From positions 930,001 through 994,000 of the forward strand of contig NZ_CP163528.1 of NCBI RefSeq assembly GCF_041081105.1: DNA of 64,000 nucleotides. The letters are read 5' to 3'. A model generated the notes under the pieces. It did no database searches and was not told where the DNA came from. It saw nothing but the letters and a program-made list of their open reading frames with translations. Of the stretch, positions 26,101 through 33,085 are shown piece after piece. Source of the DNA: Promicromonospora sp. Populi. Its GTDB lineage: Bacteria > Actinomycetota > Actinomycetes > Actinomycetales > Cellulomonadaceae. Within the stretch, counting starts at the first letter, position 1. Each line of letters begins with the position of its first letter. The translations under genes and the position numbers were made by a program.

Positions 26101-26146
26101 CGGGTCGGACGTGCGGGTCACCGGGGCGACCCGCACGTCCGACCCG
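26101..26146. repeat. 19-bp perfect inverted repeat with 8-bp spacer
   Basis: Arms 26101-26119 (cgggtcggacgtgcgggtc) and 26128-26146 are perfect complements around accggggc. It sits between the divergent starts of the recombinase and the dehydrogenase, so it cannot be an ordinary terminator for either. The geometry resembles a tyrosine-recombinase crossover site. Confidence 0.8.
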
Positions 26147-26250
26147 CCAAGCGGTCGGGCGCCAAGCTGTCGGCGAGCCAGGCGTTCACGAGCGGGCCCG
26201 GCTGCGCTCCGCGCTGAGGTCGAGTGAGGGACGCGTGGTTGAATCCGGTC

Positions 26251-27405
26251 GTGCGCGCGATCCTCTTCGACAAGTTCCAGGGCCCCGTCTCCGTCCGGGA
26301 GGTCCCCGACCCGAAGGCCCCCGACGGCGGGGTGGTCGTGCGGGTGCACGCCACGGGCCTGTGCCTCAGCGACTGGCACGCCTGGTCCGGGCACGACGCC
26401 GACATCACCGACCTGCCCCATGTCCCCGGCCACGAGCTCGCCGGCACGATCGCGGAGGTCGGCGCGGGCGTGACGGGATGGCGCGTGGGGGACCGGGTCA
26501 CCGTGCCGTTCGTGAGCGGCTGCGGCACCTGCGAGTGGTGCCGCAGAGGTCAGGCGCAGGTCTGCCCGGACCAGACCCAGCCGGGCTTCACGCACTGGGG
26601 CTCGTACGCAGAGCTCGTCGCGCTGTACGCCGCGGACGCCAACCTCGTGGCGGTGCCCGACGACGTCTCCTTCGAAACTGCCGCGAGCCTGGGCTGCCGC
26701 TTTGCCACCGCGTACCGGGCCGTAGCCGGACGGGCAAAGGTGCAGGCAGGGGAGTGGGTCGCCGTCGTCGGGGCGGGCGGCGTCGGGCTCAGCGCGATTA
26801 TGATCGCGGTCGCGCGTGGGGCACGTGTGGTCGCCGTCGACCGGTCCGCGGGTGCGCTGGAGGCGGCGGTTCGGGCTGGTGCCGAGCACACGGTGCTTAC
26901 GGACGGCGGGCTTACGGACGGCGGGCTTACGGACGGCGGGCTTACGGACGGCGGGCTTGCGGACGGCGGGCTTGCGGGTGGTGGGCTTGTCGACGGCGGA
27001 GCGCACACGGGTGGCATCGACGTCCCCGCCGTCGTGCAGCAGCTGACCGACGGCGGCGCGCACGTCGCGGTGGACGCCGTCGGGAGCGAGCGGACCTGCG
27101 CCGACGCGATCGGGAGCCTGCGCCGCCAGGGGCGGCACGTACAGGTGGGTCTGTTCCCGCCCGTCGACGGCGGGCCGCGCGTGCCGATGGGACGCGTGAT
27201 CGCCTGGGAGCTCGAGGTGCTCGGCAGCCACGGCATGGCGGCGGCCGACTACCCCGAGATGCTCGAGCTTGTCGCCTCCGGAGCGCTGCGGCCCCAGGAC
27301 CTGCTCGACCGGGTGGTCGGCCTGGAAGAGGCGGCCCGGCTGGTGCCAACGATGGACTCCGCGCCGCGGGCCGGCATGGTGGTGCTCGACCCGCGCAGGG
27401 CGTGA
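26251..27405 (+). CDS. Zinc-dependent alcohol dehydrogenase family protein
   Basis: This medium-chain dehydrogenase of about 384 aa has the catalytic zinc ligands (CLSDWH, GHELAG), the structural zinc cysteines (SGCGTCEWCRRGQAQVC) and the NAD-binding motif GAGGVGLSAIMIA. The Rossmann domain carries a low-complexity insert, LTDGG repeated, encoded by a 15-bp tandem repeat at 26896-27000. GTG 26251 is chosen because the conserved fold begins there and TTGAAT lies 6 nt upstream; GTG 26224 is an alternative. The substrate is not predictable. Confidence 0.9.
   Translation: MRAILFDKFQGPVSVREVPDPKAPDGGVVVRVHATGLCLSDWHAWSGHDADITDLPHVPGHELAGTIAEVGAGVTGWRVGDRVTVPFVSGCGTCEWCRRGQAQVCPDQTQPGFTHWGSYAELVALYAADANLVAVPDDVSFETAASLGCRFATAYRAVAGRAKVQAGEWVAVVGAGGVGLSAIMIAVARGARVVAVDRSAGALEAAVRAGAEHTVLTDGGLTDGGLTDGGLTDGGLADGGLAGGGLVDGGAHTGGIDVPAVVQQLTDGGAHVAVDAVGSERTCADAIGSLRRQGRHVQVGLFPPVDGGPRVPMGRVIAWELEVLGSHGMAAADYPEMLELVASGALRPQDLLDRVVGLEEAARLVPTMDSAPRAGMVVLDPRRA
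26896..27000 (+). repeat. 15-bp tandem repeat inside dehydrogenase gene
   Basis: Seven units: four exact copies of cttacggacggcggg followed by three diverged ones. The repeat encodes LTDGG-type pentapeptides and keeps frame. It inserts about 35 residues into the NAD-binding domain. Confidence 0.9.
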
Positions 27406-27504
27406 CCGTCTCGGACATGCCAGGCGTGCCGGTCGCCCGAGTGGCCGGTACGCCCGACGTCAGGAGCCTCGGGAAGCTCAGGTGGCCAAGGAGGTCCGGG
27501 GGCT

Positions 27505-28158
27505 TCAGGTGGCCCAGCGCAGCAGCGCGTCGAGCGGCGCCGGCACCCGGTCCAGCGGGAGCACCTCGGCGAGGCGGCGCCCGTATCGTTCCTTGCGGCC
27601 GCCCTTGGAGCCGATGAAGCGGTGCAGGTGCTGGGTAGTTGTGCGGTCCCGCTGAGCCGGCTGGCCCTGCAGCCGTTCGAAGCTGCGCAGCTCGCCCTCA
27701 GCGTCGATCAGGGCGAGGAACCCGTCGATACCGACGGCACGGATCAGCTCGTCCTCCAGGTCCCGGTCGCAGCGGAAGAAACCGAGCTCCGTCAGGGGAG
27801 TGGTGGCGTCGAAGGGGCGCAGACCGACCCGGTCGAGGCCCTTGATGACGTAGCGCTCCTCGGCGGCGTCGTACAGGCCGCCCAGCCGGACGCTGCGGTC
27901 GCCGGGCGGGGGATCGGCCGGTGCCTGGTCGGCCTGTGCCTGGTCAACCAGGGAGTGATCAACCGGTGGTCGATCGACGAGCGCGAGGAGGTGGTGGCCG
28001 ATGTTGGTGATGCCGCCCATCGCCACGACCTGCACGCCGAGGTCGGGGAGGGGGAGACCCCGCCGGGCGGCGAGCGTCTCGACCGCTGCCCGGTCGCTCT
28101 CGCCCTCAACGAGCACCACGCTGCGGGTCGAGGCGGCGAGGATTCCGACGAGATTCAT
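27505..28158 (-). CDS. TOPRIM-domain protein (OLD-like nuclease fold)
   Basis: This soluble protein of about 217 aa has an N-terminal TOPRIM signature: RSVVLVEGESDRAAVETLAA with the metal-binding Glu, and later FFRCDRDLEDELIRAVG, with an acidic DxD-like segment. Such stand-alone TOPRIM proteins resemble the nuclease part of OLD-family ATPases. The role is unknown; DNA or RNA cleavage is possible. ATG 28158 is favoured by TACGAT 9 nt upstream; ATG 28200 is in frame. Confidence 0.75.
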   Translation of the reverse strand: MNLVGILAASTRSVVLVEGESDRAAVETLAARRGLPLPDLGVQVVAMGGITNIGHHLLALVDRPPVDHSLVDQAQADQAPADPPPGDRSVRLGGLYDAAEERYVIKGLDRVGLRPFDATTPLTELGFFRCDRDLEDELIRAVGIDGFLALIDAEGELRSFERLQGQPAQRDRTTTQHLHRFIGSKGGRKERYGRRLAEVLPLDRVPAPLDALLRWAT

Positions 28159-28773
28159 GGTTCCCGGATCGTAAGCCTCAGGCAAAGGCACGGACCGCAT
28201 GGTTTTCGGGGCTGCTACCGTGTTGATCCCATTTGATACTGGAAGACAGTGTGTTGTGCTATACACAGTGCTTTAGACGAGTGGGGCTCTGTGGTCGGGG
28301 TAGGGGCGCAGCCTGAGCGGCGTGCACGCGGGATATCAAGAGGCGTGCGCAATGAGGCCGTGAGTTCGGTCGAATGCACGGCACGGCTCGTGACTTCGGT
28401 CGGTTGCTCTGAGATCGGTCAATCAAACGACCGATCTCAGAGCAACCGACCGAAGTCAGGCGGCATTGGATGCAAGTGACCGAACTCGACCGCCGATTGA
28501 AGCTCAGTGAGCGCGAGTGCCCAGCGAGCATTCCTAGAAGCTTTGGCGGCCTCAGGGCCTGCCGTTTTTAGGGCCCGGCGTCGCAACGTGGACTATGCCG
28601 CAACAAATATGCCGCAATGAAGTGGCCTGGATGCTCTTGTCCATACCGTCTGTCGACAACCCGGGAGCGGGCCCCAGGCCAACTTCCTCGCTGTAATGAC
28701 ATAATGTGCATTATCGGTTGAATGGGGAGTCGGCGGGATTCTGCGGGAGATTGCCCAAGTGCGAACCTGTGGG
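28159..28773. other. Gene-poor region with palindromes
   Basis: This 615-bp stretch shows no credible coding region. It contains the 30-bp perfect inverted repeat at 28391-28458, and outside it imperfect outer arms sharing gagttcggtc (near 28362 and, inverted, 28479). The 14-bp palindrome ataatgtgcattat lies at 28701-28714. It is less GC-rich than its surroundings, and nothing else is evident. Confidence 0.6.
28391..28458. repeat. 30-bp perfect inverted repeat with 8-nt spacer
   Basis: Arms 28391-28420 and 28429-28458 are exact complements (beginning tgacttcggtcggttgctct) around aatcaaac. It lies downstream of the SnoaL-like gene and upstream of the TOPRIM gene. It could be a very strong terminator, a MITE-like remnant or a protein-binding site. 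Confidence 0.85.
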
Positions 28774-29175
28774 TCAGCTGGCGTGCGGTTCGTGTCCGTC
28801 TCGCTGACGTGGTGCGAACGGCCATTCCTCGAAGGCGGCGCAGCGTTCGTCGTCGTCGAACGTCAGGACCCACAGGTCACGCCAGCGACCGTTGGACCCG
28901 TCGTCGCCGCTGTACTCGACGTTCACCCGGACGATCGCCGTCGAACCATCCACAGCGATTACCTCGCTGGACATCGTGAACGACTCGTCCGGGCCGTCAC
29001 GCTCGGCCTCCCAGAACTCCGTCAGCGCAGGCAGTCCCACGATCGGCGATGCCCAGGGCGACGGCAGGTACGACGCGTCAGCCGTGAACAGGTCCGACAG
29101 GCCGGCCGTTCCTGCCGTCCGCCAGAGCCGTTCGTAGTCGCTGACCCAGGTCTCGACCGTCGTGCGGTTCGTCAT
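28774..29175 (-). CDS. SnoaL/NTF2-like protein
   Basis: This 133-aa protein with a cone-shaped NTF2-like fold has SDYERLWRTAGTAGLSDLFT, ADASYLPSPWASPIVG, LPALTEFWEAERDG and a C-terminal half rich in beta strands (AIVRVNVEYSG ... DLWVLTFDDDERCAAFEEWPF). Members are small enzymes or binding proteins of varied function. ATG 29175 has TAGTGT 6 nt upstream. It is transcribed alone. Confidence 0.85.
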   Translation of the reverse strand: MTNRTTVETWVSDYERLWRTAGTAGLSDLFTADASYLPSPWASPIVGLPALTEFWEAERDGPDESFTMSSEVIAVDGSTAIVRVNVEYSGDDGSNGRWRDLWVLTFDDDERCAAFEEWPFAPRQRDGHEPHAS

Positions 29176-29181
29176 GTCACG

Positions 29182-29187
29182 ACACTA
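29182..29187 (-). promoter_or_regulatory. -10 element of leaderless promoter (TAGTGT)
   Basis: TAGTGT on the minus strand, 6 nt before ATG 29175. Confidence 0.45.
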
Positions 29188-29218
29188 CTCAGCCTGCCTC
29201 AGCCCAGTCCGGCCCGCC

Positions 29219-29614
29219 TCAGCCCGGACGCTCTGTCGCGTCGGCTGCGTCCGGCCGGCTCACCTGGTCAGTGAGATTCTGCGGCGCCTGGATGCAGTAC
29301 GAGTCGGTGAGCAGCTCGGTCAGCTCCTCCCAGTCGGTGCCCTCGTCCAGCACCATCCCGACGACGTTGCTCCCCCAGTCCGCCTTGAAGTACTGCGGAC
29401 CGAGGTGCTGGAACGCCTCCACCTCGTCGGGCTCGGCGCGGAAGGTGACCCGGATCAGGCCGTCCTCTCCCCCGAACACGTGTGCGATCGTGGCCTGCCG
29501 CACCTGCCAGGCCACGCCGGTCCAGGCGTCCTTCTCGATGCACTCCGGCAGAGGCTCGAGCACGGCGGCCAGCCGCAGGACGACGTCGACAGGGACGGTT
29601 GCACGTTCGCTCAC
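29219..29614 (-). CDS. MmcQ/YjbR family protein
   Basis: The 131-aa protein matches the MmcQ/YjbR family, which has a DNA-binding-like fold and no defined role. Motifs seen are AWTGVAWQVRQATIAHVFGG, FKADWGSNVVGMVLDEGTDW and ELLTDSYCIQAPQNL. GTG 29614 begins just before the conserved part, with GAGACT 6 nt upstream as a weak -10. It is followed by the SnoaL-like gene on the same strand. Confidence 0.85.
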   Translation of the reverse strand: MSERATVPVDVVLRLAAVLEPLPECIEKDAWTGVAWQVRQATIAHVFGGEDGLIRVTFRAEPDEVEAFQHLGPQYFKADWGSNVVGMVLDEGTDWEELTELLTDSYCIQAPQNLTDQVSRPDAADATERPG

Positions 29615-29744
29615 GGCAGGAGTCTCGCACCCGCCACTGACACGACCATCGCCACCGACCAGTCCAGCCCGAGCTCCCGCGCCCGCACCCTCACGCTGAC
29701 GCTGATCACCGGACATCAGCGCGCACGGCGCAGGGGACGACAGA

Positions 29745-29780
29745 AGGGGCCTGACCGACGACGACGTCGGTCAGGCCCCT
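29745..29780. terminator. Hairpin between desaturase and MmcQ genes
   Basis: A 15-bp perfect stem (aggggcctgaccgac and its complement) surrounds the 6-nt loop gacgac, 35 bp after the desaturase stop on the minus strand. It would terminate the desaturase transcript. Confidence 0.8.
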
Positions 29781-29815
29781 CCCCCGCCACTTGGCGCAGA
29801 GCTACAGGTGCAGAA

Positions 29816-30898
29816 CTACCGGTACCGCGCCGCGATCGGGCAGTCCATCGGGTCCGCATAACCGAGCCCGACCCGGTTCAGGTAGCTGACGATGATCCCG
29901 TACGACTCGAACAGGCCGGTCTCGGTGTACGGGATGTCCCGCTCGGCGCAGAACTGCTGCACGATCGGGCGCACCTGGACCAGGTTGACGCTGGGCATCC
30001 GCGGGAACACGTGGTGCTCCACCTGGTAGTTCAGTCCGCCCATGGCCCACGCCACGAAGCGCCCGCCGCGGATGTTGCGCGACGTGAGCACCTGGCGGCG
30101 CAGGAAGTCGATCTTGAGGTCCTTCGGGAGCAGCGGCATGCCCTTGTGGTTCGGGGCGAACGTCGCACCCATGTAGACGCCGAAGGTGGCGAGCTGCACC
30201 ACTAGGAACGCGGTACCAAGGGCCGGGCCCAGTGTGAGGAACACCAGCGTCGGGAACCCGATGATCCGGATGGCCAGGAGCACGCTCTCCACGGCCCGGT
30301 GCTTGACCCCCGGCACCGTGAGGAGGGTCTCGGCGGACTTGAAGTGGAGCACGGGGCCGAACAGCGCGAGCATCGGGAAGAACAGCCAGCCCTGGCGGCG
30401 GGTCACCCAGCCCATGAACCCGGTGCGCCCGATCTGGTCGCCGGGCACGAACACGAGCGCACCGGTCTCGATGTCGCCGTCCTTGCCGATCACGTTGGGG
30501 TTGCCGTGGTGCTTGTTGTGCTTGCGGGTCCACCAGCCGATGCTGAGCCCGACCACGAGGTTGCCGATGATCCGCGAGAACCAGTCGTTGCGGCTGCCAG
30601 AGGCGAAGATCTGGTGGTGCCCGCCGTCGTGGGCGAGGAACGCGCCCTGGGTGAACACGACACCGAACAGCACGGCCACCGCAAGCTGCCACCAGGTGTC
30701 CCCGAGGGTGAGCAGCAGCGTGAACGCGACCGCCAGGCCCGCCGCGACGGCGATGGTGCGGCCGACGTACCAGCCGATGCGACGACCCATCAGGCCCGCG
30801 GCAGTGGCACGTTCGACCAGCTCGAAGTAGTCGTTGGTCTGCGGGTTGCGGGCCGTGCGGCGTTGGCCGGCCGGGCGTGGCGGGGCTTCGGTCGTCAT
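29816..30898 (-). CDS. Membrane fatty-acid desaturase
   Basis: This 360-aa integral membrane di-iron desaturase introduces double bonds into acyl chains of membrane lipids. The three histidine boxes are HDGGHH, HNKHHGNP and QVEHHVFP, separated by hydrophobic helices. A Gln in the third box is typical of front-end-like desaturases. ATG 30898 has TAGGTT 7 nt upstream. Its -35 region overlaps a 25-bp element (30929-30953) shared with the adjacent sensor kinase promoter, so it is probably controlled by the neighbouring two-component system, as des is by DesK/DesR in Bacillus. Confidence 0.93.
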   Translation of the reverse strand: MTTEAPPRPAGQRRTARNPQTNDYFELVERATAAGLMGRRIGWYVGRTIAVAAGLAVAFTLLLTLGDTWWQLAVAVLFGVVFTQGAFLAHDGGHHQIFASGSRNDWFSRIIGNLVVGLSIGWWTRKHNKHHGNPNVIGKDGDIETGALVFVPGDQIGRTGFMGWVTRRQGWLFFPMLALFGPVLHFKSAETLLTVPGVKHRAVESVLLAIRIIGFPTLVFLTLGPALGTAFLVVQLATFGVYMGATFAPNHKGMPLLPKDLKIDFLRRQVLTSRNIRGGRFVAWAMGGLNYQVEHHVFPRMPSVNLVQVRPIVQQFCAERDIPYTETGLFESYGIIVSYLNRVGLGYADPMDCPIAARYR

Positions 30899-30905
30899 AG
30901 GTGTC

Positions 30906-30911
30906 AACCTA
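30906..30911 (-). promoter_or_regulatory. -10 element of leaderless desaturase promoter (TAGGTT)
   Basis: TAGGTT on the minus strand, 7 nt before ATG 30898. The shared 25-bp element begins 17 bp upstream of it. Confidence 0.5.
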
Positions 30912-30928
30912 GGAACCGGGCCGCGACC

Positions 30929-30953
30929 TGCGCGTCCCCCGCGGGAGCCAACC
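30929..30953 (-). promoter_or_regulatory. Shared 25-bp operator-like element, desaturase promoter
   Basis: tgcgcgtcccccg followed by a similar 12 bases matches 32296-32320 at 22 of 25 positions. In both promoters it starts exactly 17 bp upstream of the -10 hexamer, covering the -35 region. It is the likely binding site of the response regulator at 32368. Confidence 0.6.
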
Positions 30954-30960
30954 TGACCCC

Positions 30961-32265
30961 CTACGTGAGTAGTGGGTCGGTGTCCTCGACGACGGGGAGG
31001 GTGGCGGTGAGCTCGAATCCGCCGTCGGGGGTGGGGCCGGCGGTGACCCTTCCGCCGACGGCGGCGACGCGTTCGCTGATGCCCGCCAGGCCGAGGCGCG
31101 CGCCCGGTGTGGGTTCCTCGTCGCGTGCGGGTGGTGTGTTGGTGACGCGGACCCGCAGGTCGTGCGGGTCGTCGGAGATGGTGACGGTCACGGCGGATCC
31201 TGGGGCGTGGCGCAGGGCGTTGCTCAGGGCTTCCTGGACGACGCGGAACCCGGTGAGGCCGATGGCGTCGGGCACGTGTGTGTCGGTGCCGGTGTAGGTG
31301 ATCTCGACGCCGGAGGCGCGGGTGGACTCGATGAGCCCGGCGACGTCGGACAGGGTGGGCAGCGGGGCGGTGGGTGCGGTGTCGTGGCCGCGCAGGACGC
31401 CCAGCAGGCCGCGCATCTCGCCCAGGGCGCGCCGGGAGGAGGCTGCGATCTCCTCGAACTCCTGCTGTACGGCCTCGTCGAGGCCGGGCTGGCGGTAGCG
31501 CGCGGTGGTGGCCTGGACGGTGATGACGGACATGCTGTGCGCGACGACGTCGTGCAGCTCGCGGGCTATCCGGTTGCGTTCCTCGAGCTCTCGGCGGCGG
31601 CCGGCTTCGGCGACGCTGAGCCGCTCGGCCTGTTCCATGCGGACGACGCTGAGGATCCAGAGGCGCATGAGGACGCCGACCAGGGCGATGCCGCCGCTGA
31701 GCGAGACGAGCACTACGCCGTTGGCGACGGCGGACTCTCCGGCGTCGTCCACGATCAAGGCCGGGGCGAGGACGGTGAGCATCGCCCCGGCCGACCACAG
31801 CGACGCGGCCCAGTACCAGGAGTGGCGCAGGGCGAGCACAAGCACGGTCAGGCAGTGTGCGAGGAGCACGGTGACGGGCCAGGGCCACGGCCATTCGGGG
31901 CCGGCGTCTGCCGTCACGACCATCAGGGCCAGGGCCGCCGGGATGGATGCGCCGAGCCCGGCCCACGGCCAGCGCACGGCCAGGATCACGGCGGCGCAGT
32001 GCACGAGGGTCCAGGCCATCGCGGGGGCGGGATGGGTGTCGTACCCGGATGCCGTGACGGGCCAGCCGACGGCGACGAGCGCGACGGCGGCGATCGAGAC
32101 GACCGTCCACATCCAGATGACCTCGCGGCGGGCGATCGAGAAGGTGGTGAGGTCGAGGCGGGTCAGAGAGCGCAGCCGCCAGTGCCGCGGCCCGCGGCCG
32201 CGTGCGGCCGCGCCGCGTGACAGTGCCGCCTCGTGCAGCGGTGCCGCGTTGCTTGGGTGGTTCAT
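30961..32265 (-). CDS. DesK-like sensor histidine kinase
   Basis: This membrane kinase of about 434 aa has five to six transmembrane helices in residues about 45-200, no large extracellular domain, HisKA_3 RIARELHDVVAHSMSVI with the phospho-acceptor His, the N-box VVQEALSNALRHAPG and the G-box LGLAGISERVAAVGG. This layout is that of DesK-type kinases that sense membrane state. ATG 32265 is supported by TAACCT 7 nt upstream; an upstream ATG at 32328 is less likely. It runs in the same direction as the desaturase and diverges from its presumed regulator. Confidence 0.9.
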   Translation of the reverse strand: MNHPSNAAPLHEAALSRGAAARGRGPRHWRLRSLTRLDLTTFSIARREVIWMWTVVSIAAVALVAVGWPVTASGYDTHPAPAMAWTLVHCAAVILAVRWPWAGLGASIPAALALMVVTADAGPEWPWPWPVTVLLAHCLTVLVLALRHSWYWAASLWSAGAMLTVLAPALIVDDAGESAVANGVVLVSLSGGIALVGVLMRLWILSVVRMEQAERLSVAEAGRRRELEERNRIARELHDVVAHSMSVITVQATTARYRQPGLDEAVQQEFEEIAASSRRALGEMRGLLGVLRGHDTAPTAPLPTLSDVAGLIESTRASGVEITYTGTDTHVPDAIGLTGFRVVQEALSNALRHAPGSAVTVTISDDPHDLRVRVTNTPPARDEEPTPGARLGLAGISERVAAVGGRVTAGPTPDGGFELTATLPVVEDTDPLLT

Positions 32266-32272
32266 CCTCTGC

Positions 32273-32278
32273 AGGTTA
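32273..32278 (-). promoter_or_regulatory. -10 element of leaderless kinase promoter (TAACCT)
   Basis: TAACCT on the minus strand, 7 nt before ATG 32265, with the shared element starting 17 bp further upstream. Confidence 0.5.
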
Positions 32279-32295
32279 TGCGGTATAGGACGCCT

Positions 32296-32320
32296 TGCGC
32301 GTCCCCCGGGAGAGCGAACC
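32296..32320 (-). promoter_or_regulatory. Shared 25-bp operator-like element, kinase promoter
   Basis: Matches 30929-30953 at 22 of 25 positions, including 13 identical bases at one end. It lies in the divergent region between kinase and regulator and occupies the kinase -35 region. Confidence 0.6.
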
Positions 32321-32355
32321 GCCGTCATACTTTCGGCTTCCTTCTCGGTGTCGGC

Positions 32356-32361
32356 TACTTT
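32356..32361 (+). promoter_or_regulatory. -10 element of leaderless regulator promoter (TACTTT)
   Basis: TACTTT lies 6 nt before ATG 32368. The motif tcatactttcggctt upstream (32325) resembles the sites at 649 and 2871. Confidence 0.45.
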
Positions 32362-32367
32362 GGTCCC

Positions 32368-33057
32368 ATGCCGCCAGGACCCGACGTTGCCGAGGGTTCG
32401 ATCCGGGTACTGATCGTCGACGACCAGTCGATGATCCGTGCCGGCTTCGCGGCGCTCCTGGACGCGCACGAGGGGATAACGGTCGTGGGCACGGCCGACG
32501 ACGGCGCCGGGATCACCGAGGTCGTGCGCCATACGCAGCCCGACGTCGTGCTGATGGACATCCGGATGCCGAAGGTCAACGGGCTCGACGCGGCCCGCGC
32601 GATCCTGGGTATGCCCGGGATCCCGCCGAAGGTGATCATGCTGACCACGTTCGACGCCGATGAGTACGTGTTCTCGGCGCTACGGGCGGGGGCGAGCGGG
32701 TTCCTGCTGAAGGACTCCCCGCCCGAGGAGCTCACCCACGCGGTCCGGATGGTCGCGGCGGGCGAGGCGCTGCTGTCCCCGAAGATCACGCGGGCGCTGA
32801 TCGCCGACTATGCGACGCGCCCCACCCTGCCGTCCTCGCCCGACGCGACGCTCTCCACGCTGACCGAGCGGGAGCTCGACGTGATGAAGCTCGTCGCCGC
32901 CGGGCAGTCGAACGCCGAGATCGCCGCCGATCTGGTCCTGGCCGAGCAGACGGTCAAGACGCACGTCTCGCGCATCCTGAACAAGCTCGACCTGCGCGAC
33001 CGGACACAGATGGTGGTCTGCGCCTACGAGTCGGGGCTGGTGCGCGCGGGGCGCTGA
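32368..33057 (+). CDS. DesR-like LuxR-family response regulator
   Basis: This 229-aa regulator has receiver-domain acidic residues (IVDDQS), the phospho-Asp near residue 64 (LMDIRMP) and Lys in FLLKDSPPEE. The LuxR helix-turn-helix is LTERELDVMKLVAAGQSNAE and then TVKTHVSRILNKLD. ATG 32368 is fixed by TACTTT 6 nt upstream. It is divergent from the kinase gene, an uncommon arrangement for this family, and next to the desaturase it probably controls. Confidence 0.92.
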   Translation: MPPGPDVAEGSIRVLIVDDQSMIRAGFAALLDAHEGITVVGTADDGAGITEVVRHTQPDVVLMDIRMPKVNGLDAARAILGMPGIPPKVIMLTTFDADEYVFSALRAGASGFLLKDSPPEELTHAVRMVAAGEALLSPKITRALIADYATRPTLPSSPDATLSTLTERELDVMKLVAAGQSNAEIAADLVLAEQTVKTHVSRILNKLDLRDRTQMVVCAYESGLVRAGR

Positions 33058-33085
33058 TCGTCGTCCGGCCCGACGCCGCGCAGGG

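Noticed and set aside
24982..27231. Recombinase as a 749-residue protein
   Set aside because: The upstream open frame is antisense to the dehydrogenase gene. A -10 hexamer and the start of homology both place the true start at 26025.
28391..28458. Insertion sequence or CRISPR repeat
   Set aside because: No transposase gene lies between or near the arms, and there is only one repeat unit, not an array.
28259..28531. Possible 90-codon gene over the 30-bp inverted repeat
   Set aside because: The frame reads through both arms of the repeat and has Ser/Arg/Cys-rich content with no domain. It is a by-product of the palindrome.
32328..32328. ATG 32328 as start of the DesK-like kinase
   Set aside because: gaaggaag lies upstream of it, but the extra residues are Arg/Pro-rich, they would cover the shared operator, and ATG 32265 has a -10 at the usual 7-nt distance.
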